Notes: generated by a model from the sequence alone, not told the origin. A stretch of DNA of 64,000 nucleotides from Nocardia cyriacigeorgica GUH-2 (GCF_000284035.1 NC_016887.1:4154001-4218000); one strand, 5' to 3'; shown: positions 26,247-35,611, counted from the first letter of the stretch. A program made the numbers and translations.

Positions 26247-27054
26247 CCCCACCGTCGGCCCCGCGCAGGACCCCACCGTCGGCCCCGACCGGGACGCGAT
26301 GATCCGCTTCGACAAGGTGGTCAAGCGGTTCGGCAAGCTGGTGGTGCTCGACGACCTCGATTTCACCGTCGGCCGCGGCGAGAAGGTCACTCTGATCGGG
26401 CCCTCGGGATCGGGCAAGACCACGATCCTGCGGCTGCTGATGACCCTCGAGCGGGTCAGCGACGGCGTCATCTGGGTGGACGGGCAGCCGCTCACCCACG
26501 AACAGCGCGGCGCGAAACTGGTGCCTGCCAAGGAGAAACACCTCCGTGCGGTGCGCAAGAAGATCGGCATGGTGTTCCAGCAGTTCAACCTGTTCCCGAA
26601 TATGACGGTGCTGGAGAACATCACCGAGGCGCCCGTGCATGTGCTCGGGCGCCCGAAGGATCAGGCCCGCGCGCGGGCGACAGAGCTGCTGGAGATGATC
26701 GGGCTCGCCGACAAGGCGCACGCGCACCCCTCCCAGCTGTCCGGCGGGCAGCAGCAGCGCGTCGCGATCGCACGCTGCCTGGCCATGGACCCGAAGGTGA
26801 TGCTGCTCGACGAGGTGACCTCGGCACTGGACCCGGAACTGGTGGGCGATGTGCTCGACCTGTTGCGCGATATCGCCGAGAGCACCGATATCACCATGCT
26901 CATCGTCACCCACGAGATGCGCTTCGCCCGCGATGTGTCCGACCGGGTGATGATGTTCGACGGCGGCCGCGTGGTGGAGCAGGGCCCGCCGCAGCAGTTG
27001 TTCGAGGACCCGCACAACGAGCGGACCCGGGCCTTCCTGCGCGCGGTGCGCTGA
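26233..27054 (+). CDS. ehuA: Ectoine-type ABC importer ATP-binding protein
   Basis: A 273-aa ATPase with Walker A GPSGSGKTT, signature LSGGQQQRVAIA and Walker B MLLDEVTSALDPE. It ends with the usual D-loop and switch His region (VTHEM). The proposed TTG start at 26233 overlaps ehuD and has a GGAGAAG site. The first 20 residues contain a duplicated DPTVGP element and are not conserved in the family, so the ATG at 26299 is a possible alternative start. Confidence 0.85.
   Translation: MPTTDPTVGPAQDPTVGPDRDAMIRFDKVVKRFGKLVVLDDLDFTVGRGEKVTLIGPSGSGKTTILRLLMTLERVSDGVIWVDGQPLTHEQRGAKLVPAKEKHLRAVRKKIGMVFQQFNLFPNMTVLENITEAPVHVLGRPKDQARARATELLEMIGLADKAHAHPSQLSGGQQQRVAIARCLAMDPKVMLLDEVTSALDPELVGDVLDLLRDIAESTDITMLIVTHEMRFARDVSDRVMMFDGGRVVEQGPPQQLFEDPHNERTRAFLRAVR
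26245..26286 (+). repeat. Tandem 24-bp duplication at the ehuA 5' end
   Basis: An 18-bp sequence GACCCCACCGTCGGCCCC occurs at 26245-26262 and again at 26269-26286. It encodes the repeated DPTVGP in the ehuA N-terminus and overlaps the last codon of ehuD. Confidence 0.7.
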
Positions 27055-27101
27055 CACCCGGCCGGCAGGTGAGCACCGGCCGCCGATTACCGTTGTCGCT
27101 C

Positions 27102-27845
27102 GTGCTGGTGCTGCTGCCTCCCTCCGAAACCAAGTCCGACGGTGGCTCCGGTGCGCCGCTGGAACTCGGCGAGCTGGCGATGCCGCAGCTCACCGCGGTG
27201 CGGGAGCGGCTGCTCGACGAAGTGGTCCGGCTGGCCGGTGACGCGGAGGCCTCGCGCACCGCACTGGGTCTCGGCAAGGGTGCCGACGCCGAGATCGCGC
27301 GCAATGCCGCGCTGCGCACCTCCCCCACCCGGCCCGCGCTGGAGCGCTACACCGGTGTGCTCTACGACGCCCTCGACGCGCGCTCGTTCACCAAGGCGCA
27401 GCGGGCCAAGGCCTACGCCCGGCTCGGCATCGGCTCGGCGCTGTTCGGTGCCGTGCGCGCCGGAGACCCGATTCCGGCCTACCGGCTCTCCGGCGGATCG
27501 AAACTGCCCGGCCTGCCCACCTTGTCGGCGGTCTGGCGCGAGCAGCTGCCCGGCGCGCTGCGCGCCGAGGCGGGTGACGAGCTGGTGATCGATCTGCGGT
27601 CGGGCACCTACCAGCAGCTGGGCCGTGTTCCCGGCGCGATCACCGCGAATGTGCTCACCGAGCATCCCGACGGTTCCCGTACCGTCGTCTCGCATTTCAA
27701 CAAGCATCACAAGGGCCTGCTGGCGCGGGCGCTGGTGCTCACCCGCGCCGAGCCCACCGACATTCGTGGCGTCGCCCGGGTCGCGGCCAAGGCCGGGCTG
27801 CGCACCGAGATCGCCTCGCCCACCGAACTTCTCATCATCACCTGA
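27102..27845 (+). CDS. yaaA: YaaA family peroxide stress protein (DUF328)
   Basis: A YaaA-like protein beginning with the signature LVLLPPSETK. Later motifs (RYTGVLYDAL, YRLSGGSKLPGLPTL, VVSHFNKHHKG) confirm the family. E. coli YaaA limits iron-driven damage under peroxide stress. The GTG at 27102 is chosen because family members begin just before the PPSETK motif; a GTG at 27069 would add 11 residues. Confidence 0.85.
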   Translation: MLVLLPPSETKSDGGSGAPLELGELAMPQLTAVRERLLDEVVRLAGDAEASRTALGLGKGADAEIARNAALRTSPTRPALERYTGVLYDALDARSFTKAQRAKAYARLGIGSALFGAVRAGDPIPAYRLSGGSKLPGLPTLSAVWREQLPGALRAEAGDELVIDLRSGTYQQLGRVPGAITANVLTEHPDGSRTVVSHFNKHHKGLLARALVLTRAEPTDIRGVARVAAKAGLRTEIASPTELLIIT

Positions 27846-27891
27846 CCGCTGCGCCGGAATGCGCCGGCGGACCGAGGTGTTGGCGACTGTT

Positions 27892-28308
27892 GTGAGCACA
27901 ACTACAGCCGCATTGTCCGATGACCTGAAGAAGTACCTGGACGAGGAGCGGGTCTACGCCACCGTCGCGACCGTCGGCAAGGACGGGCATCCGCATCTGA
28001 CCGTCGTCTGGCTCGAGCGCGACGGCGACGAGCTGATCTTCTCCACCACCGTCGGCCGGGTACAGGGCCGCAATATCCAGCGCGACCCGCGGGTGACGGT
28101 GATGATCAACCCGCCCGACCGGCCCTTCGTCTACGCCGAGATCAAGGGGACGGCCACCGTCACCCCGGACCCGGAGCGGGCGCTGCCGGACAAGCTGTCG
28201 CTGAAGTACACGGGCAAGACCTACCGGGAGTTCAACCCGGCCTGGGTGCACGATGCCGAGCGGATCACCGTGCGGGTCGCACCGCACAAGGTGGTCGGCC
28301 GGCTCTGA
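27892..28308 (+). CDS. PPOX-class F420-dependent flavin/deazaflavin oxidoreductase
   Basis: A 138-aa split-barrel protein of the pyridoxamine-phosphate-oxidase-like, F420-dependent class. The opening YLDEERVYATVATVGKDG and the GRVQGRNIQRDPRVTVMI segment are typical. Such proteins in mycobacteria reduce F420-linked substrates or bind heme degradation products. GTG 27892 is preferred; an ATG at 27859 is an alternative. It ends 22 bp from the convergent efpA-like gene. Confidence 0.82.
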   Translation: MSTTTAALSDDLKKYLDEERVYATVATVGKDGHPHLTVVWLERDGDELIFSTTVGRVQGRNIQRDPRVTVMINPPDRPFVYAEIKGTATVTPDPERALPDKLSLKYTGKTYREFNPAWVHDAERITVRVAPHKVVGRL

Positions 28309-28330
28309 ACCGGCTACCGGACTGCCGCGC

Positions 28331-29815
28331 TCAGGCCTGCTGAGCCTCTTCCTGAGCGTGCTGCGCCTGCGCGACTTCCTGCGGGGTGTAGCGCAGGGTG
28401 AGCGCGAGCAGCCCGACCAGCAGCGCGCCGATGGCGGCGACGAACAGCACCAGGGTGTAGCCACTGCCGAGCGCGGCGAGTTCGGCGTCGGTCATATCGG
28501 CGGGTTTGCCGGTGCGTCCGCCTTCGGACAGAGTCCGTGAGGCGGCCAGCGGGGTGAGCAGGCCGATGGCGATCGGCGTGCCGAGGCTCAGGAACATCTG
28601 GCCGATCGCCGACAGCGGACCGATCTCGTCCTGCGGCACTCCGACCAGCACGCACAGCGGGATGAGCACAATGGCCAAGCCCATGCCGAAACCGATCACC
28701 AGGAACAGGCTGAGCAGCGTCGGCACATAGCTGACGTCACCGTCGAGGGTGGAGCCGAATCCCAGCCCCGCGACCAGCACCACGGCCGCGCCGCTGAGCA
28801 GCCAGCGCGGCGCGACCATCATGGCCAGCTTGGACGAGACCGCACCGCCGATGCCGATCCCGATGGTGAACGGGATGAACGACAACCCCGCCACCAGCGG
28901 GCTGTAGCCGACCACGTTCTGCACGAACAGTCCGGCGAAGTAGGTGGTGGCGCCGAGCACGCCGCTGGCCAGCAGGATGATGACGAAGGTGGCGTTGCGG
29001 TCGCGGTGGTCGAACAGCGACCACGGCAGCAGCGGGTTGGTCACCGCGCGTTCGGCCAGCACGAACACCACCAGCAACACCACACCGCTGATGAGCGCGC
29101 CGATGACGTAGGGGCTGTCCCAGCCGAACTCCGGCCCTTCGGTGGCGCCGAAGACGATCAGCGCGCACGCCAGGGTGCCGAGAATCGCGCCACGGACGTC
29201 GAGGGTGAGCCGGTGATGTGTGGTGTCGCGCAAGGCGATCACCGCGCCCAGGATGATGAGCGCGCCGATGGGCACATTGATCAGGAAGATCCAGCGCCAG
29301 CTGACCTCGGTGAGCGCACCGCCGATCACCAGCCCGCCGACCGAACCGAGGGCCGCCATCGACCCGAAGATCGCGAAGGCCTGATTGCGCACCGGTCCGG
29401 GCGCGAACGTGCTGGCCACCAACGCGAACGCGGTGGGCGCGGCCAGGGCGGCGCCGGTGCCCTGGAAGGCGCGGGCCGCGATGAGCATGCCTTCGTTCTG
29501 CGCCAGCCCGCACAGCAGGGAGGCCAGCGTGAACAACGAGACGCCGAGCAGGAACATCTTCCGCCGCCCGAAGGAATCGCCGATGCGGCCGCCGAGCAGC
29601 ATCAGGCCGGCAAAGGGCAGACCGTAGGCGGTGACCATCCAGGCACTGCCGGAACTGGACAGCCCCATCTCCTCCTGCAACCGCGGCAGCGCCAGGATCA
29701 CCACGGTGCCGTCGAGCACCACCATGAGCTGGAGTCCGCTCAGGACGAGGATCGCGAGCCCGAAGGCCCGCCGCGTCACGGGGTACTGCGTCGTAGCAGC
29801 GGCTTTGTCGAGCAC
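28331..29815 (-). CDS. efpA: MFS drug efflux transporter, EfpA/QacA (DHA2) type
   Basis: A 494-aa transporter with fourteen predicted helices. Motif A is visible as GGRIGDSFGRRKMF, and the DHA2 feature LDGTVVILALPRLQ lies in helix 1. Between proS and cysG in M. tuberculosis sits efpA (Rv2846c), so synteny supports this name. Such pumps export lipids, dyes or antibiotics with proton antiport. The GTG start lacks a strong ribosome site. Confidence 0.82.
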   Translation of the reverse strand: MLDKAAATTQYPVTRRAFGLAILVLSGLQLMVVLDGTVVILALPRLQEEMGLSSSGSAWMVTAYGLPFAGLMLLGGRIGDSFGRRKMFLLGVSLFTLASLLCGLAQNEGMLIAARAFQGTGAALAAPTAFALVASTFAPGPVRNQAFAIFGSMAALGSVGGLVIGGALTEVSWRWIFLINVPIGALIILGAVIALRDTTHHRLTLDVRGAILGTLACALIVFGATEGPEFGWDSPYVIGALISGVVLLVVFVLAERAVTNPLLPWSLFDHRDRNATFVIILLASGVLGATTYFAGLFVQNVVGYSPLVAGLSFIPFTIGIGIGGAVSSKLAMMVAPRWLLSGAAVVLVAGLGFGSTLDGDVSYVPTLLSLFLVIGFGMGLAIVLIPLCVLVGVPQDEIGPLSAIGQMFLSLGTPIAIGLLTPLAASRTLSEGGRTGKPADMTDAELAALGSGYTLVLFVAAIGALLVGLLALTLRYTPQEVAQAQHAQEEAQQA

Positions 29816-29947
29816 AGGGAGTCACTGTAATCGACGGTCACAAGCACACCGATCGGTACGTCGAGACGGGCCGCTCTCGCATCCCGGCCGAGCGGGCAGC
29901 CGCTGCTATTCGGCTGGGTGGTCGCGCGTGCGCTGCGGTATCGGGTG

Positions 29948-31198
29948 CTATCCCCCGGAGTCCGCCGAGAACGCGGCGGTGGGTCCGATCACCACGATGG
30001 CGGGCGGGCGAATACCTTCGGCCCGCACCCGCTCGGCCACGGTCGCCAGATCGGCCCGCAGCACCCGCTGAGTGCGCAGCGTGCCCTCCTGGATGACGGT
30101 GGCCGGGGTATCGGCGGGCCGCCCGCCGGCCAGCAGCGCGTCGGCGAACTGCTCGATCCGCTCCACGGCCATCATCAGCACCAGCGTGCCGCGCAGCCGA
30201 GCCAACGCGTTCCAGTCGACCAGCGAGTCCGGGTGATCCGGCGCGACATGGCCACTGACCACGACGAATTCATGGGTCACGCCACGATGGGTGACCGGGA
30301 TCCCGGCGGCCGAGGGCACCGCGATCGGGCTGGTGATGCCCGGCACGACGGTCACCGGCACGCCCGCCGCCACACACGCCTCGACCTCTTCGAAGCCGCG
30401 CCCGAAGACGTAGGGGTCGCCGCCCTTGAGCCGCACCACGAACTTGCCGGCCTTGGCGCCCTCCACCAGCGTGGTGTTGATCGCCTCCTGCGCCATGGCC
30501 CGCCCGTACGGGATCTTGGCGGCGTCGACGACCTCGACCTCGGGTCCGAGTTCGGCCAGCAGTTCCGGCGGCGCGAGCCGGTCGGCGACGACGAGGTCGG
30601 CGCGCGCGAGCAGCCTGCGCCCGCGCACGGTGATCAGGTCGGGGTCGCCGGGGCCGCCGCCGACCAGCGCGACACCGGGCGCGACGGGAGTCGAATCATC
30701 GGTCACCACACCCGATTGCAGCGCTTCCAGCAGCGCGTTGCGCACCGCGGCCGACCGCTTGTGCCTACCGCCGGCGAGCACACCGAGAGTCAAGCCGTCG
30801 TAGCGGGCGGTGGCGGGGGTGACGGCGGTACCGAGCCGGGCGTTGTCGGCGCGCACGCAGAACACGCGGCGGCGGGCGGCCTCGGCAACGACCGCGGCAT
30901 TGGTCTCCGGTTCGTCGGTGCAGGCGATCGCGTACCAAGCGCCGTCGAGATCACCGTCGGCGTAGGCGCGCAGGGTGAGCGTCAACTGGCCGGAGGTGGC
31001 CATGCCCTCGACCGCCGGCGTGGCCTCCCGGCTGATGACGTGCACGTCGGCGCCCGAGGCGATGAGCAGCCCGAGCCGGCGCTGAGCGACGCTGCCGCCG
31101 CCGACGACGACCACCCTCCGCCCCCTCAGATCGAGCCCGACCAGGTAGTTCGGGTCGCCTGCTGGCTGGTCCTCGGATTCGGCTGACGTGTTCGGCAC
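29948..31198 (-). CDS. cysG: Siroheme synthase-type uroporphyrinogen-III C-methyltransferase
   Basis: A 416-aa fusion. The N-terminal part is a precorrin-2 dehydrogenase/ferrochelatase-like domain (VVVVGGGSVAQRRLGLL, residues 25-170). The C-terminal part is an S-adenosylmethionine uroporphyrinogen methyltransferase (VGGGPGDPDLITVRG, then VVRLKGGDPYVFGRG). It supplies precorrin-2 for siroheme and cobalamin, feeding cobB, cobO and cobQ in this window. Confidence 0.93.
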   Translation of the reverse strand: MPNTSAESEDQPAGDPNYLVGLDLRGRRVVVVGGGSVAQRRLGLLIASGADVHVISREATPAVEGMATSGQLTLTLRAYADGDLDGAWYAIACTDEPETNAAVVAEAARRRVFCVRADNARLGTAVTPATARYDGLTLGVLAGGRHKRSAAVRNALLEALQSGVVTDDSTPVAPGVALVGGGPGDPDLITVRGRRLLARADLVVADRLAPPELLAELGPEVEVVDAAKIPYGRAMAQEAINTTLVEGAKAGKFVVRLKGGDPYVFGRGFEEVEACVAAGVPVTVVPGITSPIAVPSAAGIPVTHRGVTHEFVVVSGHVAPDHPDSLVDWNALARLRGTLVLMMAVERIEQFADALLAGGRPADTPATVIQEGTLRTQRVLRADLATVAERVRAEGIRPPAIVVIGPTAAFSADSGG

Positions 31199-31338
31199 AA
31201 GTGTCGAGATTACGGGGCGGGCCGGGCAGCTACCGCAACGACCCGGCCCGTCCTGGTGCGAAGCGCCGCGCGGGAGGCTTCGCCGGGGCTATCGTCGAGC
31301 TCATCGGACGGTCACACCCTCGGGTCAGGTGGTGCACG

Positions 31339-31644
31339 ATGAGCGATGACGAGACCACCGGCGATTCGCCGGCACCGGTGGAGGGGCTGCGCAATATCCG
31401 CGCCGACCCGAATGTGCGGTTGAAGATCCCGGGCAGGACCAGAGCCGGCGTCGCCAGGGAGATCACCGACCCGGCAGAAGCGGCGCACGCGCGCCGGATC
31501 TACACCACGGCGGTGCGGCCGTTCGATTTCGCCGAGTTCCGGTTTCACATCGCCGAGCGGCCGACGCGGGCCAAGATCCAACGCCTGCATCGGCATTGGT
31601 TCGACAACGGGATACCCGTCGTCATCGAGCTCGCGCCGGCCTAG
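31339..31644 (+). CDS. Truncated DUF385/nitroreductase-family (F420-dependent) protein
   Basis: A 101-aa protein equal to the C-terminal half of deazaflavin-dependent nitroreductase-family (DUF385) proteins: NIRADPNVRLKI, AREITDPAEAAHARRIY and TRAKIQRLHRHWFD. The N-terminal half with the usual TTTGRRSG-type cofactor contacts is absent. The frame is open upstream to 31201 but without similarity. It is either a decayed gene or a short stand-alone domain. Confidence 0.55.
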   Translation: MSDDETTGDSPAPVEGLRNIRADPNVRLKIPGRTRAGVAREITDPAEAAHARRIYTTAVRPFDFAEFRFHIAERPTRAKIQRLHRHWFDNGIPVVIELAPA

Positions 31645-31645
31645 C

Positions 31646-32776
31646 TCAGGGCGCTACGGAGAGGAAGTCCGCGAATCCGGTCGGGTCGTGGCGCCCGATG
31701 CTGGCGTGCTCGAACAGGCCCCAGCCTTCGGCATCGCCGCAGCGGGCGTGGGCGACGTGGTCGATGACGCCGTACGGGATGCGCCCCGCCACGGCGGGGT
31801 CGGTGAGGTCGTAGCGGTCGGTCGAGGTCCAGGCGCGGCCCTTCCACTGCCCGTGCTGCCAGTCCGGGTCGCCGCCGTAGCCGCAGCCCACGTGCAGTGG
31901 GATGTCGGTGACCGTGCGGATCTCCACCTCGAGGGGTTTGCCGTCGGGAGTAGTGAGTTCGATGCGGGCGGCCGTGGGCAGCCGGGTGCCGGAGCGGTAG
32001 TCGATGGAAATGCGCGGCCAGCCGAGTTGTTCGGTGCGGCCGTCGGGCCAGACCCGGGTGGCGTCGTTGAGGGTGCGCCGGCCGTCGGGTTCCTCCTGCA
32101 CGATGACGACGATCGCGAAGTCGTCGAATCGCAAGGGCATGTACAGCCACCAGAATCCGCCCGACGGTTCCGCGGCCGCCCGCCCCGGCAGTTCGGATTC
32201 GCCGACCGGCCGGATGCCCCAGGACCGGTCCCTGGTGCCGGTCCACACCGCCGGATCCACGCTGATCTCCCGGCCGTCGACATGCAGTGTCCCCGACCAG
32301 GATCCGACCTGGGCGAACCGCGAGGCCTCGATGATCGGGCGATTGCCGTTGAGGATCAGATGCGGCTGCTCCTGCACGGTGGGGAACGCGCCGGTCCAGG
32401 TCAGGTCGGCGCCGAGCTCGTCGTGCTCGCACATCACCCGGATCCGCTGCAGCGGTTCGAGTACCTCGATCCGGTAGCCGCCGACCCGCATGTCCAGGCT
32501 GCGGTCGCCGAGCGCGTCGGAGAACCGCACCGTGCGCACCGAATCGCCCTCGCGCAAGGCGAGATAGGCGTCGGTCACACCGAGATTCGGGTAGACGCCG
32601 AACCCGGTGACCAGCATGGTCGCGCCATCGCGGTTGTGGGCGTTGAAATAGCTGCGGTCGTAGAAGTTGCGGTCGCTGCTGGCCACCCGGGCCAGCGACA
32701 GCGGCGTCTGATGGATCGGGAATTCGTCCAGCGGTGCGGGGGACGATCCGGGGACCCGGCCTGGCGCGTCGGTCAT
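31646..32776 (-). CDS. Conserved hypothetical protein, probably DUF7064/7065-like
   Basis: A 376-aa, beta-rich soluble protein with many tryptophans and aromatic residues. It probably has two related beta domains, as in proteins found beside aminoglycoside-phosphotransferase-like genes. No catalytic motif is visible. The ATG at 32776 lies 9 bp downstream of the phosphotransferase stop; an ATG at 32794 would overlap that gene. Tight linkage suggests a shared substrate with the phosphotransferase. Confidence 0.7.
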   Translation of the reverse strand: MTDAPGRVPGSSPAPLDEFPIHQTPLSLARVASSDRNFYDRSYFNAHNRDGATMLVTGFGVYPNLGVTDAYLALREGDSVRTVRFSDALGDRSLDMRVGGYRIEVLEPLQRIRVMCEHDELGADLTWTGAFPTVQEQPHLILNGNRPIIEASRFAQVGSWSGTLHVDGREISVDPAVWTGTRDRSWGIRPVGESELPGRAAAEPSGGFWWLYMPLRFDDFAIVVIVQEEPDGRRTLNDATRVWPDGRTEQLGWPRISIDYRSGTRLPTAARIELTTPDGKPLEVEIRTVTDIPLHVGCGYGGDPDWQHGQWKGRAWTSTDRYDLTDPAVAGRIPYGVIDHVAHARCGDAEGWGLFEHASIGRHDPTGFADFLSVAP

Positions 32777-32784
32777 GGTGTCGC

Positions 32785-33915
32785 TCAATCCCATTCGTAG
32801 GTTCCGTCGAGCAGAGCTTCCAGGCTCGCCCGGTGCATCACGTAGTCGTCGCGGTCGTCGGTATCGGTGTCCTCGCCGAAATGGATCATCCGGCGCTTGA
32901 TCCGGGCCATCACGATGGCGTGCCGCAGCGCGGTGTAGACCAGGTAGAAGTCGAGATCGCGCACGGTATGACCGCTGGCCGCTTCGTATTTCGCGACGAC
33001 GTCGCTGCGGCGCAGGAAATTCGGCAGGCCGGGCTGGTCGAAGCGGGTGGCGATGTCCTGGAAGAAGCGGTGCAGGAAGATGATCCAGGCGACGTCGAGT
33101 TCGCGCGGGCCGATGGCCGCCATCTCCCAGTCCAGCACCGCCGCCGGTTCGAAACCGCGGTAGATGATATTGCCGGGACGGGCATCGCCCCAGGTCAGCA
33201 CGTCGGGGCCGGGATCGGCGGGCCAGTGCGCCTCGAGCCAGTCGAAGCCGCGCTCGATGATCGGGATGCGGTAGCCGTCATCGGCGAGGGCCCAGCGGTA
33301 CCAGGCGCGCTGGGCGTCGACGTGGCGGCGCAGGGCGTCACCGGGCCCGGCCAGCATCGGGAACCGCCGGACCGGATCGGGGATGGCGTGCACTTTCGCG
33401 ATCACTTCGATCGTGGCGTCGGTCAAGCGCGACCGCTCCTCATCGGTGGCGTCGAAGAGCCAGCCCACGAAGACGTAGGGCGGGTTGTCGGTCGGCACCC
33501 GTCCCTCGACGCGGTCCATCACGAAGAACGGGGTGCCGAGCACGCCGGGGTCGTTCTCCAGCCAGCGCAGCCGCGGCACCGGCAGATCGGTCGCCTCCGC
33601 GACACCGGCCATCACCTGGTATTGCGTTGCCAGGTCATAAGTTTCGAACACCGGGAACGATTCGTCCTCCGGCGCCATCCGGGCCACGAAGGAGCCGCCG
33701 TCGCGCTGGCCGTCCACCGTCCATTCGGCGTCGAACAGCACCGTCGAACTCGACATGCCGCCCGCCTGCGGCCGGGACAGGCCGGAGATCGCCAGCGTGG
33801 CGTCGGCGCCGACACGTTCGCCGAGCCAGCGCGACAGGTCGGCGGTGAAGGAGTCGAGATCGCGATCGCTGGTGGTCAGCCGACGTTGTTCGGTGGGTGC
33901 GGGATCGTCGGCCAT
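32785..33915 (-). CDS. Aminoglycoside-phosphotransferase-like kinase (ACAD10/11-type)
   Basis: A 376-aa kinase-like protein. The catalytic loop reads LTWGDARPGN near residue 240, with Trp replacing the canonical His before Gly-Asp. The metal motif is LDWEMAAIGPRELDVAW. These features are shared with the APH-like domain of eukaryotic ACAD10/11, which phosphorylates hydroxyacyl-CoA. The second of two adjacent ATGs (33915) is best spaced from AGGAGG. It probably acts on a hydroxylated acyl substrate rather than an antibiotic. Confidence 0.8.
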   Translation of the reverse strand: MADDPAPTEQRRLTTSDRDLDSFTADLSRWLGERVGADATLAISGLSRPQAGGMSSSTVLFDAEWTVDGQRDGGSFVARMAPEDESFPVFETYDLATQYQVMAGVAEATDLPVPRLRWLENDPGVLGTPFFVMDRVEGRVPTDNPPYVFVGWLFDATDEERSRLTDATIEVIAKVHAIPDPVRRFPMLAGPGDALRRHVDAQRAWYRWALADDGYRIPIIERGFDWLEAHWPADPGPDVLTWGDARPGNIIYRGFEPAAVLDWEMAAIGPRELDVAWIIFLHRFFQDIATRFDQPGLPNFLRRSDVVAKYEAASGHTVRDLDFYLVYTALRHAIVMARIKRRMIHFGEDTDTDDRDDYVMHRASLEALLDGTYEWD

Positions 33916-34204
33916 CATCGTCCTCCTGATGCCGTACAGCCGGGCGGGTGCAGCGGCATCGCCCGGCGTCATGCCGTGGTTGCGGAAACTGTAACGCGTT
34001 TCAAGTTTGCCATCGGGGAAAGCGGGAAATAGGTGCGCTCCCACCCATCAGACCACCGGCATACGCCGAAAGGATGATGCTGGATACATCCCATGAATGA
34101 CCGGAAATGGGGGTTTCACTCCGGGTTTATCCGGTGGTGAATGGAGTCGCGTTGTCGATAGGTTCGGTTCACGCACATCGGATCGGCACAGTGAGGGGCT
34201 GCCA

Positions 34205-35566
34205 GTGGTCGGGGTCGAAGTTCTCGAGCGGCGCGATGACGAGGCTCCCACCGAGCCGGCCGAGCCGCGCCCGTGGCATCCGCTGACGCGCATCGCGTTC
34301 CGGTTCTGTTTCGTCTACTTCGGGTTGTTCTGCCTGCTGTTCGCGCAGATCCTGTTCGCCTTCACCGGCCTCGCCGGCCAGTGGCTGCCGGAGCGCGCGA
34401 TCCTGTGGCAAATGCATCTGCTGTCGCCGGTGTACGAGTGGGTCGGCCGGACGGGGTTCGGGGTCGACGCGGTTTTGCACGAGGATTCGGGTAGCGGCGA
34501 TCAGGCCGTCATCTGGGTGATGATCTTCTGCATCCTGGTCGTCGCGGTGGTGGCGACCCTGCTGTGGTCGCTGCTCGACCGGCGCCGCACCGGCTACCCC
34601 CGGCTGAGTGCGTGGTTCTTCACCTTCATCCGGCTGTGCCTGGCCGGTCAGATGCTGTTCTACGGCATCGCCAAGGCCATTCCGACGCAGATGCCCGAGC
34701 CGCCGCTGACGGCGCTGCTGCGACCGTACGGCGATTTCAGCATCACCTCGGTGCTGTGGTTGCAGGTCGGGTCGTCGCCCGCGTATCAGGTGGCGCTCGG
34801 GATCGCCGAGATGCTGGCGGGTCTATTGCTGTTCTGGCCGCGCACCGCCACCGTCGGCGCGATGCTGAGCGTGGTGAGCATGGCACAGGTGTTCGTGCTG
34901 AACATGACCTTCGACGTGCCGGTCAAGATCCTGTCGTTGCATCTGCTGCTGCTGTCGCTGGTGCTGCTGGCCCCGCAGGCGCGGCGGCTGGCCGACATCT
35001 TGATCTTGGAGCGCCCTTCGGAGCCGGCGACGCAGCCGCGGCTGTTCGACAGCGTCAAGGCCAATCGGATCGCCGCCCTGGTGCAGGTGCTGATCGGAGT
35101 CTGGATGCTGGTCGGGGTGGTGGATCTGGGCTGGCGGGCATGGGACGAGGTCGGCGGTGGCCGCGAGAAATCGCCGCTGTACGGCATCTGGACCGTCAGC
35201 GAGTTCACCACCGCGGGCCAACCGGTGCCGCCGTTGCTGACCGATGAGAACCGCTGGCAGCGCGCGGTGTTCGAGGATCCGGGCGTGATGTTCATCCAAG
35301 GCATGGACGGCGAATTGACGCCGGTGTCGGCCACCATCGACACCGAAGCGCACACCCTCACACTCACCGCGCCGGCCGCGCCGGACACACCGCCCGCGCC
35401 GATCGCCAGGTTCACTCTCGAACAGCCGACGCCCGAGCAGCTGCGCTTGACCGGCGAACTGAACGGCACACCCACCAGCATCGTGCTGGATCAGATGGAC
35501 CTGGAAGCTTTCCCGTTGCGGGGCGCCGGTTTCCGCTGGGTCCAGGATTACCCCGACTTCCGCTGA
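34205..35566 (+). CDS. DoxX-family membrane protein fused to a C-terminal beta domain (copy 1)
   Basis: A 453-aa protein. The first 300 residues hold about eight membrane helices with DoxX-like character (LCLAGQMLFYGIAKAIPTQM and AQVFVLNMTFDVPVKILS). The last 120 residues are a soluble beta-rich domain starting SPLYGIWTVSEF with a lipocalin-like GxW. The GTG at 34205 has a GTGAGGGG site. A paralogue lies immediately downstream. Function is unknown. Confidence 0.78.
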   Translation: MVGVEVLERRDDEAPTEPAEPRPWHPLTRIAFRFCFVYFGLFCLLFAQILFAFTGLAGQWLPERAILWQMHLLSPVYEWVGRTGFGVDAVLHEDSGSGDQAVIWVMIFCILVVAVVATLLWSLLDRRRTGYPRLSAWFFTFIRLCLAGQMLFYGIAKAIPTQMPEPPLTALLRPYGDFSITSVLWLQVGSSPAYQVALGIAEMLAGLLLFWPRTATVGAMLSVVSMAQVFVLNMTFDVPVKILSLHLLLLSLVLLAPQARRLADILILERPSEPATQPRLFDSVKANRIAALVQVLIGVWMLVGVVDLGWRAWDEVGGGREKSPLYGIWTVSEFTTAGQPVPPLLTDENRWQRAVFEDPGVMFIQGMDGELTPVSATIDTEAHTLTLTAPAAPDTPPAPIARFTLEQPTPEQLRLTGELNGTPTSIVLDQMDLEAFPLRGAGFRWVQDYPDFR

Positions 35567-35573
35567 CACCCCC

Positions 35574-35611
35574 GAAAACCTGTGCACCCAGCGATGGGGG
35601 CACAGGTTTTC
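35574..35611 (+). terminator. Strong hairpin with GNRA loop after DoxX copy 1
   Basis: GAAAACCTGTGC (35574-35585) pairs perfectly with GCACAGGTTTTC (35600-35611). After a single A-G mismatch, CCCA/TGGG continues the stem to a GCGA tetraloop. It starts 8 nt after the stop codon. It separates the two paralogues into independent transcripts or attenuates the second. Confidence 0.8.
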
